From: Quatrionicoccus australiensis
GTDB lineage: Bacteria > Pseudomonadota > Gammaproteobacteria > Burkholderiales > Rhodocyclaceae
Assembly: GCF_020510525.1 (NCBI RefSeq)
Contig: NZ_CP075188.1
Location: 62,001-126,000, forward strand
Direction: 5' to 3'
DNA length: 64,000 nucleotides
The notes under the pieces were generated by a model. It had not been told where the DNA came from, did not search any database, and worked only from the letters and a program-made list of their open reading frames with translations. Shown one piece after another: positions 45,240-55,490 of this stretch; positions within the stretch are counted from its first letter, which is position 1; each line of letters opens with the position of its first letter. The position numbers were made by a program, and so were the translations under genes.

Positions 45240-45527
45240 ATGTCGCTCACATTAGAACAGGTTCAGCGCATCGCCCACCTCGCCCGTATCGAGGTCAGCG
45301 AATCCGAAGCGCTCTCCACCCAAACCCACCTCAACGGCATCTTCGAGTTGATCGAACAGATGCAGGCCGTAGATACCTCCGGTGTCGAGCCGATGGCGCA
45401 TGCCCAGGATCTCAGCCAGCGCCTGCGCGCTGACGTGGTCAGTGAAGTCGATGGCCGGGCTGCTTTCCTGGCGATCGCTCCGGAAAGCGAAGCCGGTCTC
45501 TTCCTTGTGCCGAAGGTGATCGAATGA
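45240..45527 (+). CDS. gatC: aspartyl/glutamyl-tRNA(Asn/Gln) amidotransferase subunit C
   Basis: GatC stabilises the GatAB complex, which converts Glu-tRNA(Gln) and Asp-tRNA(Asn) to the amidated forms. The 95-residue protein starts [23 protein letters not shown] and has the [20 protein letters not shown] segment of the family. ATG 45240 fits the family start. Its stop overlaps gatA by four bases (ATGA). Confidence 0.94.
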   Translation: MSLTLEQVQRIAHLARIEVSESEALSTQTHLNGIFELIEQMQAVDTSGVEPMAHAQDLSQRLRADVVSEVDGRAAFLAIAPESEAGLFLVPKVIE

Positions 45528-46981
45528 TCAATGCCAGCCTCAAACAGCTGTCGCAGGCCCTGGCCGCGAAGCAGATTTCCAGTGTCGAGCTGACTCAACT
45601 GTTCCTTGATCGCATTGCGCGCCTCAATCCGACGCTGAATGCGTTTGTTACGGTCGACGCCGAAAAAAGTCTCAATTCCGCCCGCGCCGCCGATGCGCGT
45701 ATCGCGGCCGGTAATGCCGGCCTGCTGACCGGTATCCCGATCGCCCAGAAGGACATCTTCTGTGCCGAAGGCTGGCGCACGACCTGCGGTTCGAAGATGC
45801 TGGCCAATTTCGTTTCGCCCTACGATGCGACGGTGATTCGCAAGATGGAAAGCGAAGCCGGTCTCGTGTCGCTGGGCAAGACCAATATGGACGAATTCGC
45901 CATGGGCTCGTCGAACGAAACCTCGTTCTTCGGTCCGGTGCGCAATCCCTGGGATAGCGAACGCGTGCCCGGCGGTTCTTCGGGCGGTTCGGCCGCAGCC
46001 GTGGCCGCGCGTATGGCGCCAGCCGCAACCGGTACCGATACCGGCGGTTCGATCCGCCAGCCGGCGGCGCTGTGCAATCTGACCGGTCTCAAGCCGACCT
46101 ATGGTGTCGTTTCGCGTTACGGCATGATTGCCTTCGCCTCCTCGCTCGACCAGGCTGGCCCGATGGCGGCCAGCGCCGAAGACTGTGCGCTGCTGCTCAA
46201 CAGCATGGCCGGTTTCGACGAGCGCGACTCGACCTCGCTGGAGCGTCCGCGCGAAGACTACAGCCGGGATCTGGAAAAGCCGCTGGCCGGTCTGCGCATC
46301 GGCCTGCCCAGGGAGTTCTTCGGCGAAGGTTGTGATGCCGCCGTGATGGCCGCCGTGCGTGCCGCCATTGCCGAATACGAAAAGCTGGGTGCAACGACCG
46401 TCGAGGTTTCGCTGCCCAATTCGCACCTGTCGGTGCCGGCCTATTACGTTATTGCACCGGCCGAAGCCAGTTCCAACCTGTCGCGTTTCGACGGGGTGCG
46501 CTATGGCTTCCGCGCCGAGGATTACAGCAATCTCGACGATATGTACATGAAGAGCCGCGCCCAGGGCTTCGGTGCCGAGGTCAAGCGCCGCATCATGATC
46601 GGTGCCTACGTGCTGTCACACGGCTATTACGACGCCTACTACCTGCAGGCACAGCGTATCCGTCGCCTGATTGCCAACGACTTCGTCGAAGCCTTCAAGT
46701 CCTGCGACGTGATCATGGGGCCGACTTCGCCGTCCACCGCCTTCAAGCTTGGTGAAAAGGCGGCTGATCCGGTGCAGATGTACCTGTCGGACATCTACAC
46801 GATTGCGGTCAATCTGGCTGGTCTGCCCGGCATGTCGGTGCCTTGCGGTTTTGTCGGCGGTTTGCCGGTCGGGCTGCAGCTGGTCGGTAATTACTTTGCC
46901 GAGGCGCAGTTGCTCAACGTTGCGCATCGTTATCAGCAGGCAACGGACTGGCATCAGCGTCGGCCGGCCGGTCTGGTCTGA
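45524..46981 (+). CDS. gatA: aspartyl/glutamyl-tRNA(Asn/Gln) amidotransferase subunit A
   Basis: GatA is the amidase subunit that takes ammonia from glutamine. The 485-residue protein shows the Ser-cisSer-Lys triad: Lys in [15 protein letters not shown] (about residue 75), and the two Ser in [34 protein letters not shown] (about residues 145-180). Length is normal. It is coupled to gatC and followed by a lipoprotein gene that separates it from gatB. Confidence 0.97.
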   Translation: MINASLKQLSQALAAKQISSVELTQLFLDRIARLNPTLNAFVTVDAEKSLNSARAADARIAAGNAGLLTGIPIAQKDIFCAEGWRTTCGSKMLANFVSPYDATVIRKMESEAGLVSLGKTNMDEFAMGSSNETSFFGPVRNPWDSERVPGGSSGGSAAAVAARMAPAATGTDTGGSIRQPAALCNLTGLKPTYGVVSRYGMIAFASSLDQAGPMAASAEDCALLLNSMAGFDERDSTSLERPREDYSRDLEKPLAGLRIGLPREFFGEGCDAAVMAAVRAAIAEYEKLGATTVEVSLPNSHLSVPAYYVIAPAEASSNLSRFDGVRYGFRAEDYSNLDDMYMKSRAQGFGAEVKRRIMIGAYVLSHGYYDAYYLQAQRIRRLIANDFVEAFKSCDVIMGPTSPSTAFKLGEKAADPVQMYLSDIYTIAVNLAGLPGMSVPCGFVGGLPVGLQLVGNYFAEAQLLNVAHRYQQATDWHQRRPAGLV

Positions 46982-46983
46982 GC

Positions 46984-47514
46984 ATGAGGGCTGGGTGGGC
47001 GCTGTTGCTGGTCTTGCTGGCGGCCGGTTGCGCCGAGGTCGAAAAGCAGCCGGAGCCGGTGGTTGCTGCCGAACCTGAGAAGGAAGCGCCGCCGGTCAGC
47101 AGCGAACCGAAATTCAAGAATTCGACGCTCAAGTACCTGGCCAACCGCAACCTGAAACCGCAGCCGACGCGGCCGCTCAACGTCAAGTCGAAGTGCTCGC
47201 ACAAGGACGCGATCGGCACGACAACCCAGCTCGACCTGCTGGTCAAGGAGTCGCTGATCAAGAGTTTCAGTGCCCAGGTGACGATGAAGGGTTATGGCGC
47301 CTGCCGTTTCAACCTGAAAGATTTCGAGCAGGTGGAAAAAATGCCGCAGCCGCTGCTTCGTCACAAGAAGGACGAAGGTTGCCAGGTGCGCATGTGGGAG
47401 CAGGGCGCGAAAATGACGATTGCTTTCAACAGTTGCCCGAAAGCCTGCGACGGGGATGCTTTCAGCTACCTCTGGCCGATCATGGTCGAGGCAAAATCGG
47501 GACGTTGTTTCTGA
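46984..47514 (+). CDS. lipoprotein of unknown function inserted between gatA and gatB
   Basis: The 176-residue protein has a lipoprotein signal (WALLLVLLAAGCAEVEK, lipobox AAGC at about residues 13-16) and a Pro/Glu/Ala/Val-rich linker. A C-terminal domain follows with five Cys (CSHKDAIGTT, GACRFNLKDF, GCQVRMWEQG, CPKACDGDAF) and a final RCF. I do not recognise a family. It starts two bases after the gatA stop and ends 12 bases before gatB, so it is cotranscribed, although nothing suggests a role in tRNA amidation. Confidence 0.75.
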   Translation: MRAGWALLLVLLAAGCAEVEKQPEPVVAAEPEKEAPPVSSEPKFKNSTLKYLANRNLKPQPTRPLNVKSKCSHKDAIGTTTQLDLLVKESLIKSFSAQVTMKGYGACRFNLKDFEQVEKMPQPLLRHKKDEGCQVRMWEQGAKMTIAFNSCPKACDGDAFSYLWPIMVEAKSGRCF

Positions 47515-47526
47515 ACGGATGACATT

Positions 47527-48981
47527 ATGAATCAGTGGGAAGTGGTGATTGGCATCGAAACGCACGCGCAACTGGCGACCGTTTCGAAAATTTTCTCCGG
47601 CGCCTCGACGGCTTTCGGTGCCGAACCCAATACGCAGGCCTGTGCGGTCGACCTCGCCTTGCCCGGCGTTTTGCCGGTGCTCAACAAGCAGGCCGTCGAA
47701 TGCGCCATCCGCTTCGGTCTGGCGATCGATGCTGAAGTCGCTCGCAAGTCGGTGTTTGCCCGCAAGAATTACTTCTACCCCGATCTGCCCAAGGGCTATC
47801 AGATCAGCCAGATGGACCTGCCGGTCGTCGTCGGCGGCCAGATTGCGGTGCAGGTTGGGCAGGGCGACAAGGCCTACGAAAAGGTCGTGCACCTGACCCG
47901 TGCCCATCTTGAAGAAGATGCCGGCAAGTCGCTGCACGAGGATTTTCACGGCAAGTCGGGTATCGACCTCAATCGTGCCGGCACGCCGCTGCTTGAAATC
48001 GTTACCGAGCCGGACATGCGCTCCTCCGACGAGGCTGTCGCCTACGCCAAGGCTCTGCACGCGCTGGTCCAGTGGATTGGCATCTGCGACGGTAACATGC
48101 AGGAAGGCTCGTTCCGTTGCGATGCCAATGTTTCGGTGCGCCCGAAAGGCCAGGCCGAATTTGGCACACGTCGTGAAATCAAGAACCTCAATTCCTTCCG
48201 TTTCCTCAAGGAAGCCATCGACTTCGAAGTCCAGTGGCAGATCAACGAGATCGAGGAAGGCCGCAAGATCCAGCAGGCGACCGTGCTGTTCGATCCGGAC
48301 AGTGGCGAGACGCGCATGATGCGCAGCAAGGAAGACGCGCACGACTACCGCTACTTCCCCGATCCCGACCTGCTGCCGCTGATCATTTCCGAGGAGTGGC
48401 TCGCCCGCGTTCGCAGCGAACTGCCGGAATTGCCGGTGCAGAAGCGTGAACGCTTCGTCAGTGAGTTCGGCCTCTCGATATACGACGCGACGACGCTGAC
48501 CGCCAGCCAGGAAATGGCCGCTTATTTCGAGTCGACCGTTACGGTTGCCGGCAAGGCCAATGCCAAGCCCTGCGCCAACTGGGTGATGGTTGATCTGGCC
48601 GCCCGGCTCAACAAGGAAGGCCAGGAAATCAGCACTTCGCCGGTCAGCGCCGAACAACTGGGTGGCTTGATCCAGCGTATCGCCGACAACACCATTTCCA
48701 ACAACATCGCGAAAAAGGTGTTCGATGGACTGTGGACCGGTGAGGGCAAGACGGCCGACGAGATCATCGAGAAACAGGGCCTGAAGCAGATCACCGACAC
48801 GGGTGCCATTGAAGCGCTGGTCGACGAAGTGCTTGCTGCGAATGCCGCCAATGTCGCCGAATTCCGCGCCGGCAAGGAAAAGGCATTCAACGCGCTGGTC
48901 GGTCAGGTCATGAAGGCGGCCAAGGGCAAGGCCAATCCGCAACAGGTCAACGATCTGCTGCGCGCCAAGCTGGCTGGCTGA
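47527..48981 (+). CDS. gatB: aspartyl/glutamyl-tRNA(Asn/Gln) amidotransferase subunit B
   Basis: GatB is the kinase-like subunit that activates the misacylated tRNA for amidation. The 484-residue protein shows [13 protein letters not shown] at the start, [17 protein letters not shown] (about residue 80), [19 protein letters not shown], and a C-terminal helical YqeY-like tail ([40 protein letters not shown]). Length and motifs are complete. Confidence 0.96.
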   Translation: MNQWEVVIGIETHAQLATVSKIFSGASTAFGAEPNTQACAVDLALPGVLPVLNKQAVECAIRFGLAIDAEVARKSVFARKNYFYPDLPKGYQISQMDLPVVVGGQIAVQVGQGDKAYEKVVHLTRAHLEEDAGKSLHEDFHGKSGIDLNRAGTPLLEIVTEPDMRSSDEAVAYAKALHALVQWIGICDGNMQEGSFRCDANVSVRPKGQAEFGTRREIKNLNSFRFLKEAIDFEVQWQINEIEEGRKIQQATVLFDPDSGETRMMRSKEDAHDYRYFPDPDLLPLIISEEWLARVRSELPELPVQKRERFVSEFGLSIYDATTLTASQEMAAYFESTVTVAGKANAKPCANWVMVDLAARLNKEGQEISTSPVSAEQLGGLIQRIADNTISNNIAKKVFDGLWTGEGKTADEIIEKQGLKQITDTGAIEALVDEVLAANAANVAEFRAGKEKAFNALVGQVMKAAKGKANPQQVNDLLRAKLAG

Positions 48982-49629
48982 TCAGCGGACGACGGGCTTG
49001 GCCGGTGCGCCCGGGCTGCGCCGGCCGGTCAGTTCCTGGTAGCGCTTGCGATCCGCTTCGTACTTGTTGCGGATGGTTTCCATGTCGCGTTTCTTGACGT
49101 CGAGGAGTTCCTGCTCGACCTTGATCTCGTGCTCGACGGCCCGCAGGTTTTTTTCCAGCTCGGGTGGCAGGCGTTTCTTTTTGTAAAACTCTGCTTCGTC
49201 GGCCAGCTTCTTGCGATTTTTGGTCGCGTTGTCGATCTTGGCCTGGGTGGCGGCAATCGCCAGGTTGACGTCATTCTCGGCCTTGCGCTGGGCAAGATCG
49301 ATGTCCTGCGGTGTCGCATAGGTGTCGAGCAGTGCCTGGTCCTTGCGCTGCTGTTCGCGCGCCGCTTCTTCCAGCTGCTTTTTGCGCTGGTTTTCCAGTA
49401 CCTGCTGCGCCTTTTCTTCCGGCGTCAGCGGTGGACCGACTTCCTTGATGACGTTGCCGCCGCTGTCCAGCACGCGATAGGGGCGGCCCCGACACTGGTC
49501 CGGAAGCGTGTCGCCACATACCCGGCGGCCATTGCTGGCGTCCTGGCAGCAATAAAACTCACCGCCTGCCCTGGCTGGGATGGCCAGCAGGAGCAGCAGC
49601 GGCACGAGCAGGAATCTAGACGCTGACAC
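48982..49629 (-). CDS. secreted DUF4124-like coiled-coil protein
   Basis: The protein (215 residues from GTG 49629; a longer GTG start at 49662 is possible) has a signal peptide (FLLVPLLLLLAIPARA) and a short N-terminal domain with four Cys (GEFYCCQDASNGRRVCGDTLPDQCRGRPYRV), resembling DUF4124-type periplasmic proteins. A long charged coiled coil makes up the rest. It is convergent with gatB, with no spacer. The start overlaps the end of pyrE by 14 bases, so both may be in one transcript. Function is unknown. Confidence 0.65.
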   Translation of the reverse strand: MSASRFLLVPLLLLLAIPARAGGEFYCCQDASNGRRVCGDTLPDQCRGRPYRVLDSGGNVIKEVGPPLTPEEKAQQVLENQRKKQLEEAAREQQRKDQALLDTYATPQDIDLAQRKAENDVNLAIAATQAKIDNATKNRKKLADEAEFYKKKRLPPELEKNLRAVEHEIKVEQELLDVKKRDMETIRNKYEADRKRYQELTGRRSPGAPAKPVVR

Positions 49630-50257
49630 CGTACTGTTCACGGTAGTGAGCAACGGCACCACGATACGATGCGAACTCGGGATGGTGTTCCAGGAAGGCC
49701 ATCAGGTCTGCCAGGCCGGCAACGGCAATCACCGGGATGCCGTAATCGCGTTGAACTTCCTGGACTGCCGACAAATCGCCCAGACCACGCTCCTGCCGGT
49801 CGAGTGCGATCAGCACGCCGGCCGGGGTGGCGCCGGCGGCGCGGATCATTTCGACCGATTCGCGCACCGAGGTGCCGGCCGAGATCACGTCATCAACGAT
49901 CAGTACCTTGCCGCTCAGCGGCGCGCCGACGATGGTGCCGCCTTCGCCATGATCCTTGGCTTCCTTGCGGTTGTAGGCGAAGGGGAAGTTGCTGCCACGG
50001 CCGGCCAGGGCAACGGCGATCGCTGCGACCAGCGGGATGCCCTTGTAGGCCGGACCGAACAGCATGTCGAACTGGATGCCGCCGGTTTCAGCTGCTTTCG
50101 CGTAGAATTCGGCGAGGCGACCAAGCGAATTGCCATCGTTAAACAAACCGGCGTTGAAGAAATAAGGCGAGAGCCGTCCCGCCTTGGTCTTGAATTCGCC
50201 AAAGCGCAAAACCTTGCAGTCGACCGCGAATTCGATGAAATCCTGACGAAAGTCCAT
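49616..50257 (-). CDS. pyrE: orotate phosphoribosyltransferase
   Basis: PyrE makes orotidine monophosphate in pyrimidine synthesis. The 213-residue protein has the PRPP-binding motif VLIVDDVISAGTSVRES (about residue 120), the LFGPAYKGIPLVAAIAVALAG region and RKEAKDHGEGG. ATG 50257 (MDFRQDFIEFAV) fits the family start. It is divergent from xthA, with 48 bases between them. Confidence 0.94.
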   Translation of the reverse strand: MDFRQDFIEFAVDCKVLRFGEFKTKAGRLSPYFFNAGLFNDGNSLGRLAEFYAKAAETGGIQFDMLFGPAYKGIPLVAAIAVALAGRGSNFPFAYNRKEAKDHGEGGTIVGAPLSGKVLIVDDVISAGTSVRESVEMIRAAGATPAGVLIALDRQERGLGDLSAVQEVQRDYGIPVIAVAGLADLMAFLEHHPEFASYRGAVAHYREQYGVSV

Positions 50258-50305
50258 ATTTTTCCATTTCCTGTGGTCAGTCTGCGCTGACCGGTACATT
50301 GCCCA

Positions 50306-51079
50306 ATGTTACGCATCATCTCCCTGAATCTCAACGGTATACGCTCCGCCTGGAGTAAAAATGTGTTGTCCTGGGTGGTTGCCCAGCAGGCTGACATCAT
50401 CTGTCTGCAGGAACTGAAAGCACAATTGCCTGATCTTTCGCCCGAAATGCTGCAGCCCGATGGTATGCATGCGTACTACCACTGTGCTGAAAAGAAGGGT
50501 TACAGTGGTGTCGGTATCTGGAGCCGGAGCAAGCCGGATCGCGTCATCGAGGGTTTTGACGGTGGCGAGTTCGATGCCGAAGGGCGCTATATTCGCGCTG
50601 ACTTTGGCAATCTGTCGGTGATTTCGCTGTATTTGCCGTCCGGTTCCTCGTCACCCGAGCGCCAGGAAGCCAAATTCCGTTTTCTTGATCTGTTCTTTCC
50701 GCAAATGCTTGCCCTGCGGGCGGAAGGGCGGGAAATCGTGCTTTGTGGCGACTGGAATATCGCGCATCAGCAAATTGACCTGAAAAACTGGAAATCGAAC
50801 CAGAAAAACTCGGGTTTTCTGCCGGAGGAGCGTGCCTGGCTGAGCCGGGTATTCGACGAGCAGGGCTGGGTCGATGTCTATCGCCGACTCCATCCCGCGA
50901 CGACCGACGATTGCTACACTTGGTGGAGCAATCGTGGCCAGGCCTGGGCGAAGAATGTTGGTTGGCGTATCGATTACCAGATCGCTACTCCCGGGTTGGC
51001 TGCCCAGGCGAGGGCAGCCTCGGTGTACAAGGCCGAGCGCTTTTCCGATCACGCACCACTGGTCATTGATTACGATTAG
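50306..51079 (+). CDS. xthA: exodeoxyribonuclease III
   Basis: ExoIII is an AP endonuclease and 3'-5' exonuclease in base excision repair. The 257-residue protein shows RIISLNLNGIRSAWSK, DIICLQELKAQ (metal Glu near residue 35), LCGDWNIAHQQIDLKNWKSN (catalytic Asp/Asn) and WRIDYQIATPGL with FSDHAPLVIDYD (metal Asp and His). Length and motifs are complete. Confidence 0.95.
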   Translation: MLRIISLNLNGIRSAWSKNVLSWVVAQQADIICLQELKAQLPDLSPEMLQPDGMHAYYHCAEKKGYSGVGIWSRSKPDRVIEGFDGGEFDAEGRYIRADFGNLSVISLYLPSGSSSPERQEAKFRFLDLFFPQMLALRAEGREIVLCGDWNIAHQQIDLKNWKSNQKNSGFLPEERAWLSRVFDEQGWVDVYRRLHPATTDDCYTWWSNRGQAWAKNVGWRIDYQIATPGLAAQARAASVYKAERFSDHAPLVIDYD

Positions 51080-51165
51080 ATTAAAAGCCCGGATGCGAAT
51101 TGATTTCGCGAGACGGACGGGCTAACCTGTACTCCTTGCTTAACTGTCATCAACGAGGTTGAAAA

Positions 51166-51480
51166 ATGTCCCAAGAACTTAGCGCTGCCAACAAAGACAA
51201 GCTGGTCTCCGACCTGAAGGCTGTTGTTTCCGACGCCGAAGAAATCCTGCGTGCCACGGCCGGTGCTGCCGGTGAAAAAGTGGGCGAACTGCGCACCAAG
51301 ATCGAACTGCGTCTGCGTGATGCCAAGGAACGTCTGGCCGATGCCGAAGCCATCCTGGTTGACAAGACCAAGGCTGCAGCCCGTGCCACCGATGATTTCG
51401 TGCATGACCAGCCGTGGAAAGCCGTTGGCGTTGCCGCTGCACTGGGTCTCGCTCTCGGCGTCCTGATCGGTCGTCGCTAA
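51166..51480 (+). CDS. DUF883 family protein (ElaB/YqjD type)
   Basis: The 104-residue protein has a helical N-terminal region (LRTKIELRLRDAKERLADAEAILVDKTKAAARATDDFVHDQPWKAVGVAAALG) and a C-terminal membrane segment ending GLALGVLIGRR. DUF883 proteins such as YqjD and ElaB are inner-membrane proteins that can bind ribosomes in stationary phase. It is first of four genes in tandem here (DUF883, holin-like, YqjK-like, 102-residue protein). Confidence 0.85.
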   Translation: MSQELSAANKDKLVSDLKAVVSDAEEILRATAGAAGEKVGELRTKIELRLRDAKERLADAEAILVDKTKAAARATDDFVHDQPWKAVGVAAALGLALGVLIGRR

Positions 51481-51484
51481 GCGC

Positions 51485-51892
51485 ATGCTGCAGGATGCGG
51501 GCGGTGAAGGTGGCCGCGCAGGCCTCTTTGCCTCCCTGAAAAACATGATCGCGACGCTGGTCGCGATCGGCAAGACGCGCGCCGAGCTACTGGTTACCGA
51601 GCTTGAGGAGGAGAAAATCCGCCTCATGTCGATGTGGTCGAAGGCAATCGGCGCAGCGTTTTTGCTCGCCGTTGGCGTCATCATGGCGGTCTTCTGTCTG
51701 GCCCTGCTGTTCTGGGAACAGCGCGTACTTGTCTTTGGAATTTTTGCTGCATTGTTCATCGGTGGCGGACTGATGCTGGTTGCGTCGCTCAAGGCACAGG
51801 CGGCTCGCCCGAGCAAGCTTCTTCGCTCCAGCTTGTCCGAACTCGAAGCCGACATCGAGCAATTGCGTCGCTACGCACAAAAGCCGGAATGA
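51485..51892 (+). CDS. phage holin family / YqjE-like membrane protein
   Basis: The 135-residue protein has two membrane segments (about residues 52-74 and 79-101: AIGAAFLLAVGVIMAVFCLALLFW and VLVFGIFAALFIGGGLMLVASL) between basic helices. It matches the holin_3_6/YqjE type that follows DUF883 genes. It is host-encoded rather than phage, judging by the operon. It starts five bases after the DUF883 stop and overlaps the next gene by ATGA. Confidence 0.83.
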   Translation: MLQDAGGEGGRAGLFASLKNMIATLVAIGKTRAELLVTELEEEKIRLMSMWSKAIGAAFLLAVGVIMAVFCLALLFWEQRVLVFGIFAALFIGGGLMLVASLKAQAARPSKLLRSSLSELEADIEQLRRYAQKPE

Positions 51893-52182
51893 ACGAGAAG
51901 GCACTCGCTCTCGCCATGCGGCACGGTGCGCTCAAGGCACGCATCGATGAGCAACGGCGTTTGCTCGGCCAGCATGTGGCACCACTGGAGGCTGCTCTGG
52001 CGCGAGGTGATGCCGCGCTGCAAGGCGTTGACTGGCTGAAGCATCATCCGGCAGCCATCGTTGCCGCTGTTGCCGCAATTGTCGTCGTTCGGCCGCGGGC
52101 TGCCTGGCGTTGGGCAAAACGTGGCTTCTTTGTCTGGCGAGGCTGGCAGGCTATACGCAATACCTTGCTCGGGAGCGTCTAG
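51889..52182 (+). CDS. YqjK-like small membrane protein
   Basis: The 97-residue protein starts MNEKALALAMRHGALKARIDEQRRLLGQHV and has a C-terminal membrane segment (HHPAAIVAAVAAIVVVRPRAAWRW). It resembles YqjK of the yqjD-yqjE-yqjK operon. Its start overlaps the preceding gene (ATGA). Function is unknown. Confidence 0.7.
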   Translation: MNEKALALAMRHGALKARIDEQRRLLGQHVAPLEAALARGDAALQGVDWLKHHPAAIVAAVAAIVVVRPRAAWRWAKRGFFVWRGWQAIRNTLLGSV

Positions 52183-52183
52183 C

Positions 52184-52492
52184 GTGGCAGCAGGCGATCC
52201 GGTCGAGGCTGTCGTTCCTGCCTGGTGGCAGCAGATGCTCACGTCGCAGCGGCGCGAAGCTCAGCGCATATTGGCTGAACTGGTTGCCGTGCGCGGCCTG
52301 ATGCCCCTGCTGATGAAGGCGCGTAACGGCGGTCACTGGACGCCGGAAGAAAAGGAAGAAATCGTCAGTCATCTGCGCCGGATGGCGCATTTGTCTCCCT
52401 ATCTGATTGCGTTGATGTTGCCTGGCTCGGTCTTTCTGTTGCCCGCCTACGCCTGGTGGCTGGATAGACGCCGCCTCAATCGGCAAGACTGA
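52184..52492 (+). CDS. small protein with LETM1-like C-terminus
   Basis: The 102-residue frame starts with GTG at 52184, one base after the preceding stop and behind GGGAG. It contains a helical basic part and a C-terminal HLSPYLIALMLPGSVFLLPAYAWWLDRRR segment, which resembles the membrane-proximal part of LETM1-like domains. That likeness is tentative. It overlaps the convergent AmpG-like gene by 17 bases. It is last of the four-gene envelope operon. Confidence 0.6.
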   Translation: MAAGDPVEAVVPAWWQQMLTSQRREAQRILAELVAVRGLMPLLMKARNGGHWTPEEKEEIVSHLRRMAHLSPYLIALMLPGSVFLLPAYAWWLDRRRLNRQD

Positions 52493-53744
52493 GCGATTCG
52501 GCCCGCGTATTCCAGGGGGCCACTTTCAGCAGCAACAGCATGCCGGGGATGGCCAGTGCGGCACAGAACCAGAAGAAGTTGAACCAGCCCAGTGTTTCGA
52601 CCAGCCAGCCGGCAGACGCATTGATGAAGGTGCGCGGTACGGCAGCCAGGCTGGTGAACAAGGCCATCTGTGTTGCCGTGTAGGCCGGGTGCGTCGAGCG
52701 GGCAATGAAGGCGACGAAGGCCGCTGTACCCAGACCGACCCCGAGGGCTTCCAGACCGATAACGAAGGCCAGCGCGATGCGTTCGCTGCTGCCTATCATG
52801 TCGTAATGCCCCTGTGCTGCGAGCCAGGCAAAGCCGAATATCGACACCAGCTGGACTATCCCGAACAACCACAGTGCCCGGTTGATGCCCAGTTTGACCA
52901 TCCACAGACCGCCGAGCAGTGCGCCAATGACGGCCGGCCATAGCCCGGCATGCTTGGCGATCAGGCCGATGTCGGTCTTGCTGAAGCCCATGTCGAGATA
53001 GAACGGGGTGGCCAGCGCCGTGCACAGGCTGTCGCCAACCTTGTACAGAAAGATGAAGCCGAGAATCAGCAAAGCGCCGCGCCAGCCCTGGCGCCCCATG
53101 AATTCGTGGAAGGGTTCGCTGACCGCCTGGCGCAGGGTCTTCGGCGCACCCCTGACGAGCGGTTCGCTGACCAGCCAGGCCATGGCCATGCCGGGCAGCA
53201 TGAAGGCACTGGTGATCCAGAAAACTTCATTCCAGGGCAGGCGGTCGGCGAGGATCAGTGACAGCGAGCCGGGAATCAAACCGGCAATGCGATAGGCATT
53301 TACATGCACGGCATTGCCGAGGCCGAGTTCGTTGTCGCTCAAAATCTCGCGCCGGAAGGCGTCGACCGCAATGTCCTGGGTGCCGGACAGGAAGGCCAGC
53401 AGCGTGGCCAACCATAGGATGGGCCAGATGTTGTCCTTTGGGCTCAGCCCGCCCATGAATCCGATGGTCAGCAGCAGGCCGATCTGCGTCAGCAGCATCC
53501 AGCCGCGCCGCCGGCCGAAGCCGGGAATGCTGAAGCGGTCGAGCAACGGCGACCAGAGGAATTTCCAGGTGTAGGGAAACTGGATCAGCGCAAAGAAGCC
53601 GATCGTCTTGAGGTCGATGCCCTCGCTGCGCAGCCAGGCCGGCAGCAGGTTGAGCAACAGGTAGAGCGGCAGGCCGGAAGAAAAGCCGGTGAAGATGCAG
53701 ATCAGCATCTTCCGGGTCAGCAGCGCGGCGAGCCAGGCCGGCAT
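52476..53744 (-). CDS. ampG: AmpG-like MFS transporter
   Basis: The 422-residue protein has twelve predicted membrane segments and the AmpG-like region IFTGFSSGLPLYLLLNLLPAWLRSEGID, with SGTQDIAVDAFRREIL and GVGLGTAAFVAFIAR. AmpG imports anhydromuropeptides for cell wall recycling. ATG 53744 overlaps the metW stop by one base (TGATG). Linkage to metW/metX is conserved in position only, not in function. Confidence 0.88.
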   Translation of the reverse strand: MPAWLAALLTRKMLICIFTGFSSGLPLYLLLNLLPAWLRSEGIDLKTIGFFALIQFPYTWKFLWSPLLDRFSIPGFGRRRGWMLLTQIGLLLTIGFMGGLSPKDNIWPILWLATLLAFLSGTQDIAVDAFRREILSDNELGLGNAVHVNAYRIAGLIPGSLSLILADRLPWNEVFWITSAFMLPGMAMAWLVSEPLVRGAPKTLRQAVSEPFHEFMGRQGWRGALLILGFIFLYKVGDSLCTALATPFYLDMGFSKTDIGLIAKHAGLWPAVIGALLGGLWMVKLGINRALWLFGIVQLVSIFGFAWLAAQGHYDMIGSSERIALAFVIGLEALGVGLGTAAFVAFIARSTHPAYTATQMALFTSLAAVPRTFINASAGWLVETLGWFNFFWFCAALAIPGMLLLLKVAPWNTRAESLSLAD

Positions 53745-54355
53745 CAGCGCGGCTGGGTCAGGCGGTAGACCGCCAGGCTGCCGAGGAAATTGACATCGCG
53801 GTCGGCGCTGCAAGTGACCGGATTGCCTTCTTCATCGAGTACGCTGCGTTCGCGGATGATCAGGCCCATCCGGGCGCACAGCGCCTCGAAATCGAGCAGT
53901 GTGAAGAAACGCACGTTGGGCGAGTCGTACCACTGGTAGGGCAGGTCTTCGGAAACCGGCATGCGGCCGTCGAGCACCGAGCGCAGGTTCTTCCAGTAGG
54001 CGAAATTCGGGAAGGAGACAACGGCTTCGCGACCGACGCGCAGCATCTCGCGCAGGATGCCTTCGGTATGGCGGACGGTTTGCAGGGTACGCGACAGGAC
54101 GACATGGTCGAAGGCCTGGTCGGCAAATTCGTCGAGGCCCTTTTCCAGGTTGCCCTGGATGATGTTGATGCCGTTCTTGATCGCAGCCAGCACATTGGCG
54201 TCATCGATTTCGACGCCGACGCCATCGACGCCGCGTGTCTCGATCAGGTGCTTCAATAGCGTGCCGTCGCCGCAGCCGAGGTCGAGCACGCGGTGGCCGG
54301 GTTCGACCCAGCCGGCGATGACTTCGAAATCGGGGCGGCCCAGGGTATGCGTCAT
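53744..54355 (-). CDS. metW: methionine biosynthesis protein MetW
   Basis: The 203-residue protein has a methyltransferase-like fold with [19 protein letters not shown] near residue 22 and [38 protein letters not shown], the MetW signature. MetW partners MetX in homoserine acylation in proteobacteria. It overlaps metX by four bases and the AmpG-like gene by one. Confidence 0.94.
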   Translation of the reverse strand: MTHTLGRPDFEVIAGWVEPGHRVLDLGCGDGTLLKHLIETRGVDGVGVEIDDANVLAAIKNGINIIQGNLEKGLDEFADQAFDHVVLSRTLQTVRHTEGILREMLRVGREAVVSFPNFAYWKNLRSVLDGRMPVSEDLPYQWYDSPNVRFFTLLDFEALCARMGLIIRERSVLDEEGNPVTCSADRDVNFLGSLAVYRLTQPR

Positions 54356-55476
54356 AGCTTGATGTTCCGCAGATAGGCATCGACGACGCCGTGATACTGG
54401 GCGTCTTCCATCAGGAAGGAGTCGTGGCCGAAGTTGAGGTCGATTTCGGCGTAGGAAACGTTGCGCCGCGCCGCCAGCAGCGCCGCGACGATTTCCTTGG
54501 AGCGGGCCGGCGTGAAGCGCCAGTCGGTGGTGAAGGAGGCGATCAGGAAATTCGCCTTGGTGCGCGCCAGGGTTGCTTTCAGATCGCCGTTGTCTTCACG
54601 CGACGGATCGAAGTAGTCGAGCGCCTTGGTCATCAGCAGATAGGTATTGGCGTCGAAATAACCGGCGAACTTGTCGCCCTGGTAGCGCAAATACGACTCG
54701 ACCTCGAATTCGACATCGAAACCGAAGGAGAAGGCACTGTTGCGCAGTTCGCGGCCGAATTTTTCGCCCATCTGGTCGTCCGACAGATAGGTGATGTGGC
54801 CGAGCATGCGCGCCAGGCGCAGGCCGCGTACCGGTCGGGTGTTGTGTTCGTAGTAATTGCCGCCGTGGAAGTCCGGGTCGGTCAGGATGGCCTGGCGCGC
54901 GACGTCGTTGAAGGCGATATTCTGGGCCGATAGCTTGGGCGCGGCGGCAATCACGATGGCGTTGCGGACGCGCTCCGGGTAGGTGATGCTCCAGCGCAGC
55001 GCCTGCATGCCGCCCAGGCTGCCGCCCATGACGGCGGCCCAGCTGTCGATGCCGAGCAAATCGGCGAGGCGGGCCTGGGCATGCACCCAGTCATTGACCG
55101 CGACGATCGGAAAGTCGGCACCCCAGGGTTTGCCGGTCGCCGGGTTGAGGGATGATGGCCCGGTCGAGCCATGGCAGCCGCCAAGATTGTTCAGGCCGAC
55201 GACGAAGAATTTGTCGGTATCGAGCGGTCGACCGGGGCCGACGATGTTGTCCCACCAGCCGATGTTTTCCGGCTGGTCGGCGTAGTGGCCGGCGACATGA
55301 TGGTGGCCGGACAGCGCGTGACAGACGAGAATCGCGTTCGACTTGGCCGCGTTGAGCGTGCCGTAGGTCTCGTAGACCAGATCGTAGGCGGGCAACACCC
55401 CGCCGCTGCGCAGATGCAGCGGTTGGTCGAAATGGGCGCATTGTGATTGGACGGCGCCGACGGAATGTCCTGACAT
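54352..55476 (-). CDS. metX: homoserine O-acyltransferase MetX
   Basis: MetX acylates homoserine in methionine synthesis. The 374-residue alpha/beta hydrolase shows [23 protein letters not shown], the nucleophile elbow [13 protein letters not shown] (Ser near residue 150), a catalytic Asp in [15 protein letters not shown] and His in [11 protein letters not shown]. It could use acetyl- or succinyl-CoA; the choice cannot be made from motifs alone. A terminator-like hairpin lies 15 bases upstream in the leader. Confidence 0.93.
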   Translation of the reverse strand: MSGHSVGAVQSQCAHFDQPLHLRSGGVLPAYDLVYETYGTLNAAKSNAILVCHALSGHHHVAGHYADQPENIGWWDNIVGPGRPLDTDKFFVVGLNNLGGCHGSTGPSSLNPATGKPWGADFPIVAVNDWVHAQARLADLLGIDSWAAVMGGSLGGMQALRWSITYPERVRNAIVIAAAPKLSAQNIAFNDVARQAILTDPDFHGGNYYEHNTRPVRGLRLARMLGHITYLSDDQMGEKFGRELRNSAFSFGFDVEFEVESYLRYQGDKFAGYFDANTYLLMTKALDYFDPSREDNGDLKATLARTKANFLIASFTTDWRFTPARSKEIVAALLAARRNVSYAEIDLNFGHDSFLMEDAQYHGVVDAYLRNIKL

Positions 55477-55490
55477 ACTGTTCCTGAAAA

